A stretch of DNA of 64,000 nt from Rhizobium sp. RU36D (lineage in GTDB: Bacteria; Pseudomonadota; Alphaproteobacteria; Rhizobiales; Rhizobiaceae). The translations under genes and the position numbers were made by a program. Within the stretch, counting starts at the first letter, position 1. Each line of letters begins with the position of its first letter. The stretch is taken from the NCBI RefSeq assembly GCF_900176345.1, contig NZ_FWXU01000006.1, positions 235,723-299,722 of the forward strand, read 5' to 3'. Shown one piece after another: positions 9,138 to 18,660 of the stretch. The notes below the pieces were generated by a model, which was given only the letters and a program-made list of their open reading frames with translations, did not search any database and was not told the DNA's origin.

Positions 9138-10637
9138 ATGCTCTATAAAAATTTCGACATCGCCCGATACCGCCATGAGTGGTTCGGCAACATTCGCGCC
9201 GACCTGTTGTCCGGCCTGCTCGTCGCGCTCGCGCTGATCCCGGAAGCGATCGCCTTCTCGCTGATCGCCGGAGTCGACCCAAGAGTCGGGCTCTATGCAT
9301 CCTTCTCGATTGCCGTCATCATTGCCTTCGTGGGCGGACGTTCGGGGATGATCTCGGCGGCAACGGCCGCCACGGCCGTCCTGATGACACCGTTGGTCAA
9401 GGATCACGGGCTTGAATACCTGCTGGCTGCCAGCGTTCTGGCGGGGCTGTTGCAGATCCTCGCAGGTTTCCTGAGGCTCGGAACGGTCATGCGCTTCGTG
9501 TCGAAGTCTGTCATGACAGGCTTCGTCAACGCACTAGCTATTTTGATCTTCATGGCGCAGTTGCCGGAGCTCATTGGGGTGACGCCGATGACCTATGTCC
9601 TTGTGGCAGCGGCGTTGGCGATCATCTACCTGTTTCCGCTTGTCACGCGCGCAGTTCCATCGCCGCTGGTCGGCATCGTGGTGCTGACCGCGCTCAGTCT
9701 CTATTTCGGATTCGATGTGCGCACTGTAGGAGACATGGGAGAGCTGCCGTCGGCACTGCCAAGCTTCCATCTGCCAGTGGTGCCGCTGACGCTCGAGACG
9801 TTTTGGATCATTCTCCCCTATTCAACGGCGGTTGCCGTGGTCGGCCTGCTGGAATCGCTGATGACCGCCCAGTTGATTGATGAAGTGACGGATACGCCGA
9901 GCGACCGGCATCAGGAATGTATCGGTCAGGGCATTGCCAATTCGATTACCGGCTTCATCGGTGGCATGGCGGGATGCGCCATGATCGGTCAGTCCATGAT
10001 CAATGTTAAAGCGGGCGGACGGGGACGCTTGTCCACCTTCGCTGCCGGGATCCTGCTGCTGATCCTCTGCGTTGCGTTGGGAGACTGGGTCAGCCTGATC
10101 CCCATGCCCGCGCTGGTGGCCATCATGATCATGGTGTCGGTCGGTACCTTCTCCTGGGCCTCGATCCGAAATCTCCGGCATCATCCGCGCTCGTCATCGA
10201 TCGTGATGCTCGCCACAGTCGTCGCGGTTGTCGGCACGCATAATCTGGCGATCGGTGTTCTGGTCGGCGTGCTGTTGTCCGGGATCTTCTTTGCGTGGAA
10301 GATCGCGCAGATCTTCGGCCTATCGTCTCAATTGTCGGATGACGGCCGCACGCGCGTCTATACGATCGTCGGCCAGTTGTTCTTCGCTTCCGTGGAGCAC
10401 TTCAACCGGTCATTTGACTTCAAGGAACGGCCTGAAAAGGTCGTGATTGATGTCAGCGGTGCTCACATCTGGGACATTTCCAGCGTCGCGGCCCTGGATC
10501 TCGTTGTTCTGAAGTTCCGGCGCCAGGGTGCGGACGTCGAGGTCATTGGACTGAACGCTGCCAGCGAGACGATCGTTGACAGACTTGCCATCCACGACAA
10601 GCCGGGCGCCCTTGAATTGCCGGCCGCCGCCCACTGA
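9138..10637 (+). CDS. SulP-family anion transporter with STAS domain
   Basis: A 499-residue inner-membrane transporter of the SulP/SLC26 family (sulfate, bicarbonate or other anions). The N-terminal signature [20 protein letters not shown] is followed by 10 or more hydrophobic segments, and a cytoplasmic STAS domain occupies about the last 110 residues ([20 protein letters not shown]). ATG at 9138 is preferred to an in-frame TTG at 9126. The substrate cannot be read from the sequence; the sul1-like leader favours sulfate. Confidence 0.9.
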   Translation: MLYKNFDIARYRHEWFGNIRADLLSGLLVALALIPEAIAFSLIAGVDPRVGLYASFSIAVIIAFVGGRSGMISAATAATAVLMTPLVKDHGLEYLLAASVLAGLLQILAGFLRLGTVMRFVSKSVMTGFVNALAILIFMAQLPELIGVTPMTYVLVAAALAIIYLFPLVTRAVPSPLVGIVVLTALSLYFGFDVRTVGDMGELPSALPSFHLPVVPLTLETFWIILPYSTAVAVVGLLESLMTAQLIDEVTDTPSDRHQECIGQGIANSITGFIGGMAGCAMIGQSMINVKAGGRGRLSTFAAGILLLILCVALGDWVSLIPMPALVAIMIMVSVGTFSWASIRNLRHHPRSSSIVMLATVVAVVGTHNLAIGVLVGVLLSGIFFAWKIAQIFGLSSQLSDDGRTRVYTIVGQLFFASVEHFNRSFDFKERPEKVVIDVSGAHIWDISSVAALDLVVLKFRRQGADVEVIGLNAASETIVDRLAIHDKPGALELPAAAH

Positions 10638-10667
10638 CGACGGCTTAAGGGCTCTTGCCGATCCGCC

Positions 10668-11549
10668 TCAGCGGGTCGGCACCGGGTGCTCGCCGCGATA
10701 GTCGTAGAAGCCGCGGCCGGATTTTCGGCCGAGCCAGCCAGCCTCGACATATTTGACCAGCAGCGGGCACGGGCGATACTTGCTGTCAGCCAGGCCGTCA
10801 TGCAGCACCTGCATGATAGACAGGCAGGTGTCGAGGCCGATGAAGTCGGCGAGCTGCAGCGGGCCCATCGGGTGGTTGGCGCCGAGACGCATGGCCGTAT
10901 CGATGGCTTCAACTGAGCCGACGCCTTCATAAAGCGTGTAGATCGCCTCGTTGATCATCGGCAGCAGAATGCGGTTGACGATGAAGGCCGGAAAATCCTC
11001 AGCGACGGTGATCGTCTTGTCGAGCGATTTTACGAAGTCACGCGCCGTCGAGAAGGTCACTTCGTCCGTTGCTATGCCCCTGACAAGCTCGACGAGCTTC
11101 ATCACCGGCACAGGGTTCATGAAGTGGATGCCCATGAACCGCTCCGGGCGATCCGTCGATGCAGCGAGCCGGGTTATCGAGAGCGACGACGTGTTGGTGG
11201 CGAGCAGCGCCTCGGGCTTCAGCACCGGGCACAACTGGGCGAAGATCTTGCGCTTGACGGATTCGTCTTCCGTCGCAGCCTCGATGACGAGGTCCATGCC
11301 GGCCATATCATTGATGTCGGCGGTGCCGGAAATACGGGCGAGCGTCGCCTTGCGATCATCCTCGGCAAGCTTTCCGTTGGAAACCTGCCGTGCGAGATTG
11401 CCGTTGATGGTGGCAAGGCCGGCTTCGATGCGGTCCTTGGAGAGATCGTAGATGGTGACTTTATAGCCTGCCTGGGCCGAGACATGGGCGATGCCGCAGC
11501 CCATCTGTCCGGCTCCGACGATCCCGATGTTCTTCAATGCCGTGTCCAT
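10668..11549 (-). CDS. hbd: 3-hydroxybutyryl-CoA dehydrogenase
   Basis: A 293-residue NAD(P)-dependent 3-hydroxyacyl-CoA dehydrogenase. The Rossmann motif GAGQMGCG is at 12-19. The family signature [21 protein letters not shown] carries the catalytic His, and the C-terminal domain includes [11 protein letters not shown]. It interconverts acetoacetyl-CoA and 3-hydroxybutyryl-CoA in short-chain fatty acid or polyhydroxybutyrate metabolism. It lies downstream of etfBA on the same strand, consistent with electrons from acyl-CoA oxidation entering ETF, but a hairpin lies between. Confidence 0.92.
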   Translation of the reverse strand: MDTALKNIGIVGAGQMGCGIAHVSAQAGYKVTIYDLSKDRIEAGLATINGNLARQVSNGKLAEDDRKATLARISGTADINDMAGMDLVIEAATEDESVKRKIFAQLCPVLKPEALLATNTSSLSITRLAASTDRPERFMGIHFMNPVPVMKLVELVRGIATDEVTFSTARDFVKSLDKTITVAEDFPAFIVNRILLPMINEAIYTLYEGVGSVEAIDTAMRLGANHPMGPLQLADFIGLDTCLSIMQVLHDGLADSKYRPCPLLVKYVEAGWLGRKSGRGFYDYRGEHPVPTR

Positions 11550-11597
11550 CGCCTGGTTCTCTCCCTTGATCGGTCGGGTACTTCTGCCCGCTCACGA

Positions 11598-11631
11598 AAT
11601 TCGCCGGACTGCTGAAGCAGCCCGGCGAATT
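11598..11631. terminator. Hairpin between etfA and the hydroxybutyryl-CoA dehydrogenase gene
   Basis: AATTCGCCGG (11598-11607) is the perfect reverse complement of CCGGCGAATT (11622-11631), with an inner CTGC/GCAG pairing. There is no strong U-tract on either strand, so this may be a weak terminator or RNA-processing hairpin that separates etfBA expression from the downstream gene. Confidence 0.5.
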
Positions 11632-11687
11632 GATAGCCCCGTACGCGATGTTTTTCCAGCTTTTTCGCAAGTGCGAAGGGGCTGGCG

Positions 11688-12617
11688 TTAGAGCGACTTT
11701 TCGAGTTCCGGCAGGGCTTCGAAGAGATCGGCCACCAGTCCGTAGTCCGCGACCTGGAAGATCGGTGCTTCCTCGTCCTTGTTTATGGCGACGATAACCT
11801 TCGAATCCTTCATGCCGGCGAGATGCTGGATGGCGCCCGAGATGCCGCAGGCGATGTAGAGGTCAGGAGCGACCACCTTGCCGGTCTGGCCGACCTGCCA
11901 GTCGTTCGGAGCGTAGCCCGCATCGACGGCAGCGCGCGATGCGCCGACGGCGGCACCGAGCTTGTCAGCGAGCGGCAGGATGACCTCCTGGAACTTCTCG
12001 GAAGAGCCAAGCGCACGGCCGCCCGAGACGATGATCTTCGCCGAGGTCAGCTCCGGACGGTCCGACGACGACAGCGCGTCGGAGACATGGCTGGACAGGC
12101 CGGGGTTCGCCGCTGCTGCAACCGTCTCCACCGCTGCAGATCCGCCTTCGGCGGCTGCCGAGAAGGAGGCCGTGCGAACGGTGATCACCTTCTTGGCATC
12201 GGTCGACTGTACGGTCTGGATGGCGTTGCCGGCATAGATCGGGCGCTTGAAGGTATCGGCCGAAACCACCTCGATGATTTCGGAAACCTGCATCACGTCA
12301 AGCAAAGCGGCGACGCGCGGCATGACATTCTTGCCAGTTGCCGTTGCGGCCGCGATGATCGTGTCATAGCTGCCGGCGAGCGAAACCACGAGTGCCGCGA
12401 GCGGTTCTGCCAGGTTGTTGGCATAGTCGGCGCTGTCGGCGAGAAGGACCTTGGAGACGCCGGTGAGCTTGGCAGCCGCATCGGCCGCCGCCTTGGCATT
12501 GATGCCGGCGACAAGCACATGCACGTCGCCGCCGATCTTGGAGGCGGCAGTCAAGGCCTTGGCGGTCTGGTCGGACAGGGTTGCGTTGTCGTGTTCTGCC
12601 AGGAGAAGAATAGCCAT
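11688..12617 (-). CDS. etfA: Electron transfer flavoprotein alpha subunit
   Basis: A 309-residue ETF subunit that carries FAD and passes electrons from acyl-CoA dehydrogenases to ETF-ubiquinone oxidoreductase. The FAD-binding C-terminal half is clear: [11 protein letters not shown], then [11 protein letters not shown] with [20 protein letters not shown] following, then [19 protein letters not shown]. It begins 21 bases after etfB, in one operon. Confidence 0.95.
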   Translation of the reverse strand: MAILLLAEHDNATLSDQTAKALTAASKIGGDVHVLVAGINAKAAADAAAKLTGVSKVLLADSADYANNLAEPLAALVVSLAGSYDTIIAAATATGKNVMPRVAALLDVMQVSEIIEVVSADTFKRPIYAGNAIQTVQSTDAKKVITVRTASFSAAAEGGSAAVETVAAAANPGLSSHVSDALSSSDRPELTSAKIIVSGGRALGSSEKFQEVILPLADKLGAAVGASRAAVDAGYAPNDWQVGQTGKVVAPDLYIACGISGAIQHLAGMKDSKVIVAINKDEEAPIFQVADYGLVADLFEALPELEKSL

Positions 12618-12638
12618 GGTAAAATCCTTTCTATCCGA

Positions 12639-13385
12639 TCAAAGCACACCAGCGGTCTTCAGGCTGGACACCAGCTCGGCGACGTTCTTGACCTTGACGC
12701 CGGCCTGACGGCCACCCGGTTCCTCGGTCTTCAGCACCTTGAGGCGTGCTGCGGTATCCACGCCGAAATCCGCCGGGTTCTTCTTGTCGAGCGGCTTCTT
12801 CTTGGCCTTCATGATGTTCGGCAGCGAGGCATAGCGCGGTTCGTTCAGGCGCAGGTCCGTGGTCACCACGGCCGGCAGCTTGACATTGATGGTCTGCAGG
12901 CCGCCATCGACTTCGCGTGTGACATCGGCGGAGCCATCCTTGATCTCCAGCTTGGAGGCGAAGGTCGCCTGCGGCCAGCCGAGCAGTGCAGACAGCATCT
13001 GGCCTGTCTGGTTGCTGTCGTCATCGATCGCCTGCTTGCCGGTGATCACAAGGCCCGGCTGTTCGGCTTCGATGACGCCCTTGAGGATCTTGGCGACGGC
13101 GAGCGGCTCAACCGCGTCCTCGGTCTCGACGAGGATCGCACGGTCGGCACCCATGGCAAGACCGGTGCGCAGGGTTTCCTCGGCCTTGGCCGGACCGATG
13201 GAAACGACCACCACTTCGGACGCCTTGCCGGCTTCCTTCAGCCGCAGCGCTTCCTCAACCGAGATCTCGTCGAAGGGGTTCATCGACATCTTCACATTGG
13301 CAAGTTCGACACCTGAACCATCCGACTTCACACGGATCTTGACGTTGTAATCAACAACCCGCTTTACCGTGACTAGGACCTTCAT
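12639..13385 (-). CDS. etfB: Electron transfer flavoprotein beta subunit
   Basis: The 248-residue AMP-binding partner of EtfA. The N-terminus [16 protein letters not shown] and the later [19 protein letters not shown] region are characteristic. It is the first gene of the etfB-etfA operon. A palindromic operator candidate lies about 150 bases upstream at 13534-13549. Confidence 0.95.
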   Translation of the reverse strand: MKVLVTVKRVVDYNVKIRVKSDGSGVELANVKMSMNPFDEISVEEALRLKEAGKASEVVVVSIGPAKAEETLRTGLAMGADRAILVETEDAVEPLAVAKILKGVIEAEQPGLVITGKQAIDDDSNQTGQMLSALLGWPQATFASKLEIKDGSADVTREVDGGLQTINVKLPAVVTTDLRLNEPRYASLPNIMKAKKKPLDKKNPADFGVDTAARLKVLKTEEPGGRQAGVKVKNVAELVSSLKTAGVL

Positions 13386-13533
13386 CGCTTCCTTCCTTAT
13401 TTGCTGTTCGACCCCGAAAATGCGCCCTCAGTGCCGCCGCCGATGGTCGATTGGCGACATCGATACGCATTTTTCGTCCAAACACAACGTCAAGCCGATG
13501 CCGCGTACCAATTTGTCTCAGCAATATCTGCCG

Positions 13534-13549
13534 TTTACGTTCACGTCAA
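13534..13549. promoter_or_regulatory. Candidate LiuR-type operator for etfBA
   Basis: Read on the minus strand this is TTGACGT-GA-ACGTAAA, a near-perfect 7-2-7 dyad. It matches the TTKACGT-N2-ACGTAAA form of sites bound by LiuR (MerR family), which controls branched-chain amino acid and acyl-CoA catabolism, including etfBA, in several Proteobacteria. It lies in the otherwise empty 13386-13570 gap upstream of etfB. The regulator assignment is inference. Confidence 0.45.
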
Positions 13550-13570
13550 TAAAAATGCCGACTGCTGCAG

Positions 13571-14353
13571 TCATCTGCCCCAATGGATGGGCTTGCGGTT
13601 TTGTGGCGGAGGTGCCGGCGGTGCGGTTACAACGGGAGCTTCGTGCTCGACAGCCTTCGGCGTGACGATCGTCCGGTCGAAGAGTGGGACGCCACGACGT
13701 CGCAGAATGACCACCAGAACCGCGCCTGCGAGGATGCCGCCCACATGAGCGCCCCACGACACGTTGCTTTCATGATCGGTGGCCAGCATGAAGAACTGCT
13801 GGCCGATCCATAGGATCAACGGCAGGAAGGCGGGCAGGGGCAGGGGGAAGCGGAAGAGCACCAGCACCCAGACCCGGACCTTGGGGTGCAGCATGATATA
13901 GGCGGCCACCACGCCGGCAACCGCGCCTGACGCGCCGATCAGCGGATTCTGTGACAGCGGCGCGATCATGCCATGAAACAGCGCACCGGCCGCCGCGCAT
14001 GCCATATAGAAGATCAGAAACTTCACATGGCCCAGCGCGTCTTCGACATTATCGCCGAACACCCAGAGGAAAAGCATGTTCGAGGCAAGGTGCCAGACGT
14101 CGCCATGCAGGAAAGAGTAGGTCAGCAGCGTGGCGTTTTCGGGAACGAGCACGAGGGCCGGATCAAGCGTGGCGCTGCCGAACATGACCGCAGGAATGAA
14201 GCCAAGGCTCAAGACCCCGGAATCGGCAAATGCGGCAGGAAGCAGGAGGCCGGTGAATAGCCAGACCAGCGTGTTCAACGCAATCAGCGTTATCGTGACG
14301 TATTGAAGCCTGATGTGCTTGAGGGCATTGCGATCATGAAGCGGAATGAACAC
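13571..14353 (-). CDS. Rhomboid-family intramembrane serine protease
   Basis: A 260-residue polytopic membrane protein. The catalytic dyad is visible as Ser142 in GASG and His203 in GAHVGG, and the conserved HLASNMLFLWVFG segment of helix 2 is at 88-100. GTG at 14353 is chosen because it gives the usual N-terminus (FIPLHDRN, LKHIRLQYVT). Longer readings run far into the adenosyltransferase gene; even with this start the frame stays 28 bases clear of that gene's stop. It is the last gene of the HIG1-adenosyltransferase-rhomboid cluster. Confidence 0.88.
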   Translation of the reverse strand: MFIPLHDRNALKHIRLQYVTITLIALNTLVWLFTGLLLPAAFADSGVLSLGFIPAVMFGSATLDPALVLVPENATLLTYSFLHGDVWHLASNMLFLWVFGDNVEDALGHVKFLIFYMACAAAGALFHGMIAPLSQNPLIGASGAVAGVVAAYIMLHPKVRVWVLVLFRFPLPLPAFLPLILWIGQQFFMLATDHESNVSWGAHVGGILAGAVLVVILRRRGVPLFDRTIVTPKAVEHEAPVVTAPPAPPPQNRKPIHWGR

Positions 14354-14381
14354 GGCGCTTGCCCTTGCTGTGGTGTGCTGT

Positions 14382-14960
14382 CTATCGATTCTTTCCCGGA
14401 ATCCAGAGAATATCAGCCTTCCCACCGTCATTGGCATGGCGGGCGGCGACAAAGAGGAAGTCCGACAGCCGATTTACATATTTGAGGGCCGGTTCGGCAA
14501 CCGTTTCTCCGTCATAGCGCGACAACTCGACCATGATTCGCTCGGCGCGGCGCGCGATGGTGCGCGCGAGGTGAAGATGGGCGGCTGCGGCCGATCCGCC
14601 CGGCAGAATGAAGGAGCGCAGCGGATCGAGATCGGCATTCAACTGGTCGATCTCGCCTTCCAGCCGGACCACCTGGGCCTCAATGATCCGCAGCGGCTCA
14701 TAGGACAGAACCTCTCCTGTTTCCGGTGCTGCCAGATCCGCGCCAAGGTCGAAGAGATCGTTCTGGATGCGCATGAGCATCGCATCGAGCTCCGCCATGT
14801 CAGCCGTATGCAGCCGCGCGACACCGATCACGGAATTCGTCTCGTCGATCGTGCCATAGGCATCGACCCGCAGGTCGTGTTTCAACCGCCGCGGTCCGGT
14901 CACCAGCGCGGTGGTTCCGTCGTCTCCGGTGCGGGTATAGATCTTGTTGAGTTTCACCAT
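14382..14960 (-). CDS. PduO-type cob(I)alamin adenosyltransferase
   Basis: A 192-residue trimeric-type ATP:cob(I)alamin adenosyltransferase that makes adenosylcobalamin, the cofactor for enzymes such as methylmalonyl-CoA mutase. Signatures are the ATP-binding N-terminus KIYTRTGDDGTTALVTG, VDAYGTIDETNS, and FILPGGSAAAAHLHLARTI with the following RRAER. It begins 11 bases after the HIG1-domain gene, a fixed pair in rhizobia. Confidence 0.92.
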   Translation of the reverse strand: MVKLNKIYTRTGDDGTTALVTGPRRLKHDLRVDAYGTIDETNSVIGVARLHTADMAELDAMLMRIQNDLFDLGADLAAPETGEVLSYEPLRIIEAQVVRLEGEIDQLNADLDPLRSFILPGGSAAAAHLHLARTIARRAERIMVELSRYDGETVAEPALKYVNRLSDFLFVAARHANDGGKADILWIPGKNR

Positions 14961-14971
14961 GGAAGGGAATC

Positions 14972-15169
14972 CTATCGTCCGCCGCCGGTCAGCCAGAGCG
15001 TCAGCATCATCAGGCCGACCGCCACCGCCTGCAGGACGATGCGCATGCGCATCAGCTTGTTGGAGAGATTGCCGTCGCCGCCCTTCATCATGTTGAACAG
15101 GCCGCGCACGAGCACGAGCACGACCAGTCCCATGACCAGGAGCGTCGCAACGGTGGTAAAGCTGGACAT
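14972..15169 (-). CDS. Small twin-transmembrane protein with HIG1 domain
   Basis: A 65-residue protein with two predicted helices (about 5-25 and 44-60) joined by a short basic loop with NKLMRMRIVLQ, the pattern of HIG1-domain (hypoxia-induced) proteins. Distant relatives associate with respiratory complexes; whether this one does is unknown. It is close upstream of the adenosyltransferase gene and probably cotranscribed. Confidence 0.82.
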   Translation of the reverse strand: MSSFTTVATLLVMGLVVLVLVRGLFNMMKGGDGNLSNKLMRMRIVLQAVAVGLMMLTLWLTGGGR

Positions 15170-15196
15170 GCCTTGTATTGCCTTTGTCTTGATTAT

Positions 15197-16030
15197 TCAG
15201 TCCAGCGCACGCATGAACCGGTAGAAGAGATCAGCCGGCAGTAGCCGCTTCAGAAGCGCTCCCTGCTTGGCGGGTCTCGTGACGAGATAATGTGGGCGCG
15301 GTCGCTTGGCGGTCAAGGCGTGGCACAACACTTTGTAGACTGCCTCGGGCCCAAGTTTGTGGCGATTGATCGGACCTGTGCCATTCAGTCGCGCCAACTG
15401 GCGACGGTAGTCCTCGGCATGCACAGAGTTTTCCAGGTCGATGTTGCGCTGGATATGAGCAAGGGCATTTGCGGTAAAGCGGGATTCGATCGGGCCGGGT
15501 TCGATGAGGCTCACATGGACGCCGCTTCCCTCAAGCTCCATCCGCAGGGTGACGCTCAGGCCCTCCAGCGCGTATTTTGATGCGGTGTATGCGCCGCGCC
15601 AGCGATAGGGCAAGAGGCCCAGAATGGACGAGCATTGCACGATGCGCCCATGCCCCTGCCGACGCATGGTGGGAATGACGCGACGTGTCAGGTCGTGCCA
15701 GCCGAAGAAATTGGTTTCGAATTGCTGACGCAGGACGTCGGTTGAGAGGTCCTCGACCGCGCCCGGCTGGCCATAGGCGCCGTTGTTGAACAGGGCGTCC
15801 AACTGGCCGCCCGTGCGCTCCAGAACGTCTTTGACAAGCGCCTCGATCGTCAACGCATCGGTATAGTCCATCAGGAAGGTTTCTATTCCGCTCTCCTGGA
15901 GCGGGGCGCGGTCTTCCTCCGTCCTGACGGTCGCGAAGACACGCCAGCCATCGGCGTGAAGCGCGCGTGCCGAATAGGCGCCAATGCCGGAGGAGCAGCC
16001 AGTCATGATGATGCTTCGGCGGTTGTCCAT
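15197..16030 (-). CDS. Short-chain dehydrogenase/reductase
   Basis: A 277-residue classical SDR. The cofactor motif TGCSSGIG is at 10-17, the NNGAYG structural motif is near 82-87, a catalytic Ser is near 134-135, and Tyr148-x3-Lys152 (YTASK) completes the active site. It is NAD(P)-dependent; the substrate is unknown. ATG at 16030 is preferred to the upstream ATG at 16093 because AGGAAA lies 7 bases before it and because the longer form would leave only 20 bases to the divergent YihY gene. Confidence 0.88.
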   Translation of the reverse strand: MDNRRSIIMTGCSSGIGAYSARALHADGWRVFATVRTEEDRAPLQESGIETFLMDYTDALTIEALVKDVLERTGGQLDALFNNGAYGQPGAVEDLSTDVLRQQFETNFFGWHDLTRRVIPTMRRQGHGRIVQCSSILGLLPYRWRGAYTASKYALEGLSVTLRMELEGSGVHVSLIEPGPIESRFTANALAHIQRNIDLENSVHAEDYRRQLARLNGTGPINRHKLGPEAVYKVLCHALTAKRPRPHYLVTRPAKQGALLKRLLPADLFYRFMRALD

Positions 16031-16113
16031 CGAATGTTTCCTGTACAAAGCGGCCCCGGTTTCCCATATTCGGCGCTCGGAAACAATCGGCACGCCGATG
16101 ACCAGGAGATGGA

Positions 16114-17007
16114 ATGCCCGCCATTGTGCGTATGATCTACAAGGCTTGCTACGACGCCGTGATGCATTTTACTGATGACGACGGCTGGGCGATGGCCAGT
16201 CATGTGGCGTTGTCGGCCTTGCTGGCGGTGTTTCCGTTTCTGATTTTCGGCACGGCCCTGGCGAGTTTCCTGGGGGCGGATCAGTTTTCCGAAACGGCAA
16301 TTCACATCATCTTCGATACCTGGCCGGAGGCCATTGCAAAGCCGCTGGCCGAACAGGTCGTTCAGGTGCTCACCATCCAGCGCGGCGGCCTGCTGACGAT
16401 CTCGGTGCTTGCCGCCGCCTATTTCGCTTCGAATGGTGTCGAGGCTCTGCGCGTCTCGCTCAACCGTGCCTACCGGGTCACCGAGACGCGTCCATGGTAC
16501 ATCACGCGCCTGATCAGCCTCGGCTTTGTCCTTGCCGCCGTCGTCATCTTTGCGGCGCTCAGCGTGCTGCTCGTGGCGGTGCCCGTGGCGCTGGCCTATG
16601 CCGAGACCTGGTTCCCATGGATGAAGAACCTGCTCTCCACCGTTGCCAATTGGCGCGTCATCGGCACGCTCGTGGTTCTTGCAGTCGCGCTGATCGTCTC
16701 GCATCTCGGGCTGCCGGCCGGCCGGCGGCGAATGCTCGATATCTTGCCGGGCGTGCTTCTGACACTGGTGCTCTGGGCAATCGGGGCGCTTGTCTTCACA
16801 TCCTATCTCGCGACATTCGCAAATTACGCCGCGACCTATGCCGGTCTCGCCTCCGTCATGGTAGTGCTGGTGTTTCTCTACATGGTTGCCGTGATTTTCA
16901 TTATCGGCGGCGAGTTCAATGCAGCCCTGGCAAAGTTCAACGTGATGCCGGTTTCAATATCCGAAGCGACGCCGTCAGAGGCCAACGAGTCGGCGAATAT
17001 CCGCTGA
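16114..17007 (+). CDS. YihY/virulence factor BrkB family membrane protein
   Basis: A 297-residue inner-membrane protein with about six helices and the conserved family features: a WAMASHVALSALLAVFPFL segment, YRVTETRPW, and the last helix ending IFIIGGEFNAAL. The family was once labelled RNase BN; that is no longer accepted and the function is unknown. AGGAG lies 5 bases before the ATG. Its 3' end overlaps the convergent gluQRS by 33 bases. Confidence 0.88.
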   Translation: MPAIVRMIYKACYDAVMHFTDDDGWAMASHVALSALLAVFPFLIFGTALASFLGADQFSETAIHIIFDTWPEAIAKPLAEQVVQVLTIQRGGLLTISVLAAAYFASNGVEALRVSLNRAYRVTETRPWYITRLISLGFVLAAVVIFAALSVLLVAVPVALAYAETWFPWMKNLLSTVANWRVIGTLVVLAVALIVSHLGLPAGRRRMLDILPGVLLTLVLWAIGALVFTSYLATFANYAATYAGLASVMVVLVFLYMVAVIFIIGGEFNAALAKFNVMPVSISEATPSEANESANIR

Positions 17008-17856
17008 GGAAAACCCCTGTGCGCGCAGTTCGGCGAGACCGGTATCGCCGTTGCTTTTCGAAAGCTTGTGACCGTCTGCACCGGTGATCAGCCTGTGGTG
17101 GTGATAGACCGGCGCCGGAAGCCCGAGCAGTTCCTGCAGCAGCCGGTGAATGCCGGTGGCGGCGAATAGATCGAGACCGCGCACCACATGCGTGACGCCT
17201 TGAAGGGCATCGTCGACCGTGACCGAGAGATGATAGCTTGATGGGGCGTCCGACCGCCATAGCACGACATCGCCCCAGGCAAGCGGATCCGCCTTGATCA
17301 CTCCGGTGGGCCCATCGCCGGTTTCCTGAAAATCCAGGTCCGCGCCGATGGCCGCAACCGCCGCCTCCACATCCAGCCGCCATGCATGCTTGTCTCCCCT
17401 CGCTATGCGTGTCTCCCGCTCGTCGGATGCTAGATGCCGGTCATCAGGCGGGTAGTGGGGTGCGCCATCAGGGTCGCGTGGCCAAGATCGGCCGGCTTTT
17501 TCACTGGCTGAGACCCGCGCCTTTACCTCGCCGCGACTCATGAAGGCTGGATAGGCGAGACCTCTTGCAATCAAGCCATCAAGCGCTTGGCGATAGGCGC
17601 TTAAATGCTCCGACTGACGGCGCACCGGCTGCTGCCAGGTGAGACCCAGCCATAGAAGATCCTCCACAATGGCGGTTTCGAATTCCGGCTTGCAGCGGGC
17701 TATGTCGATATCTTCCATCCGCAGCAGGAGGTGCCCACCCAAGGCCTCGGCCATGTCGGCGTTTAGCAGGGCAGACAGGGCATGGCCCAGATGCAGCGAC
17801 CCGTTGGGGCTTGGTGCAAAGCGAAAGGTGGGGTTTTGACGGCCTGTCGGGATCAT
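16975..17856 (-). CDS. gluQRS: Glutamyl-Q tRNA(Asp) synthetase
   Basis: A 293-residue paralogue of glutamyl-tRNA synthetase without an anticodon-binding domain. It attaches glutamate to queuosine at the wobble base of tRNA(Asp). The class I motifs are clear: APSPNGSLHLGHA (HIGH type) near the N-terminus and GHKLSKSN (KMSKS type). The zinc-binding cysteine cluster of the E. coli enzyme is absent; the corresponding region reads AYPAFMSRGEV. ATG at 17856 is used because the longer frame runs deep into the glycosylase gene on the other strand. Confidence 0.92.
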   Translation of the reverse strand: MIPTGRQNPTFRFAPSPNGSLHLGHALSALLNADMAEALGGHLLLRMEDIDIARCKPEFETAIVEDLLWLGLTWQQPVRRQSEHLSAYRQALDGLIARGLAYPAFMSRGEVKARVSASEKAGRSWPRDPDGAPHYPPDDRHLASDERETRIARGDKHAWRLDVEAAVAAIGADLDFQETGDGPTGVIKADPLAWGDVVLWRSDAPSSYHLSVTVDDALQGVTHVVRGLDLFAATGIHRLLQELLGLPAPVYHHHRLITGADGHKLSKSNGDTGLAELRAQGFSSADIRRLVGL

Positions 17857-17917
17857 GCTTTCTTCTGCCACAAAAGATGCGGCAGAGCCAAGGCGCCTGC
17901 ACAGAGGGCTCACGGCA

Positions 17918-18562
17918 GTGCTGATACGCGGACAGGGGGATGTGGACGAGGGGCTCCAGGTGCTTCTTGCGCTTGATCCAAGACTGGAGCCGATCGCCGC
18001 GATTGCCGGCCCCTTGCCGCTGCGGCTGGGTTCTCCGGGATTTGCAGGCCTTGCCCATATCATCGTATCGCAGATGATCTCGCGGCAAAGTGCACAGGCG
18101 ATCTGGTCTCGCATGCTTTCCGCGATGGAAACCGTCGATTCCGACCGTTTCCTCGCCCTGGACGTGGCCGCCGTAAGCCAGCTTGGCCTGTCCCGAGCGA
18201 AGGCCGCTTGCCTGCGGACTTTGGCCGAGACCGTGATGTCCGGGAAGCTGGATCTCGTTGCCGCGGCAAACCTTCCGGCTGAAGAGGCCATGGCTTTGCT
18301 GACTGCCCTGCCTGGCATCGGCCCCTGGACGGCCGAGGTCTATCTGATGTTCTCGGGTGGTCACGCGGATATTTTCCCGGCCGGTGACGTGGCGCTGCGG
18401 GCTGCCGTGGGAGATGCCTTTTCGCTGACCACACGGCCCGATATCGCCACTGTCGCTGAAATCGCGCTTGCCTGGCGGCCTTGGCGCTCCGTCGCCGCCC
18501 GCCTGTTCTGGGCCTATTATGCTGCCAAAAGCGGGCGAAATGCGCTGCCGGCAGCGCAATAG
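17918..18562 (+). CDS. DNA-3-methyladenine glycosylase (AlkA-like, HhH-GPD)
   Basis: A base-excision repair enzyme that removes alkylated purines. The helix-hairpin-helix is LPGIGPWTAEVYLM and the catalytic Asp follows in FPAGDVALR; upstream FAGLAHIIVSQMISRQSA is typical of AlkA-type enzymes. GTG at 17918 gives 214 residues and the usual start (LIRGQGDVDEGL, then LALDPRL), with GAGGG about 8 bases upstream. An ATG at 17855 is also in frame and would add 21 residues. It is divergent from gluQRS. Confidence 0.87.
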   Translation: MLIRGQGDVDEGLQVLLALDPRLEPIAAIAGPLPLRLGSPGFAGLAHIIVSQMISRQSAQAIWSRMLSAMETVDSDRFLALDVAAVSQLGLSRAKAACLRTLAETVMSGKLDLVAAANLPAEEAMALLTALPGIGPWTAEVYLMFSGGHADIFPAGDVALRAAVGDAFSLTTRPDIATVAEIALAWRPWRSVAARLFWAYYAAKSGRNALPAAQ

Positions 18563-18660
18563 GCATGCGTTTGTGCATGCGACAATTTAATGGGCTTCAC
18601 AATCCTGTAACATCAGACCTAATATAGAAGGGCAGATGCCGAATCGATCAGGAGACGCCC

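Noticed and set aside
17854..17857. Divergent start codons of gluQRS and the DNA glycosylase overlapping on CATG
   Set aside because: The glycosylase more likely starts at GTG 17918, which has a better RBS and gives the usual family N-terminus; the overlap is then only apparent.
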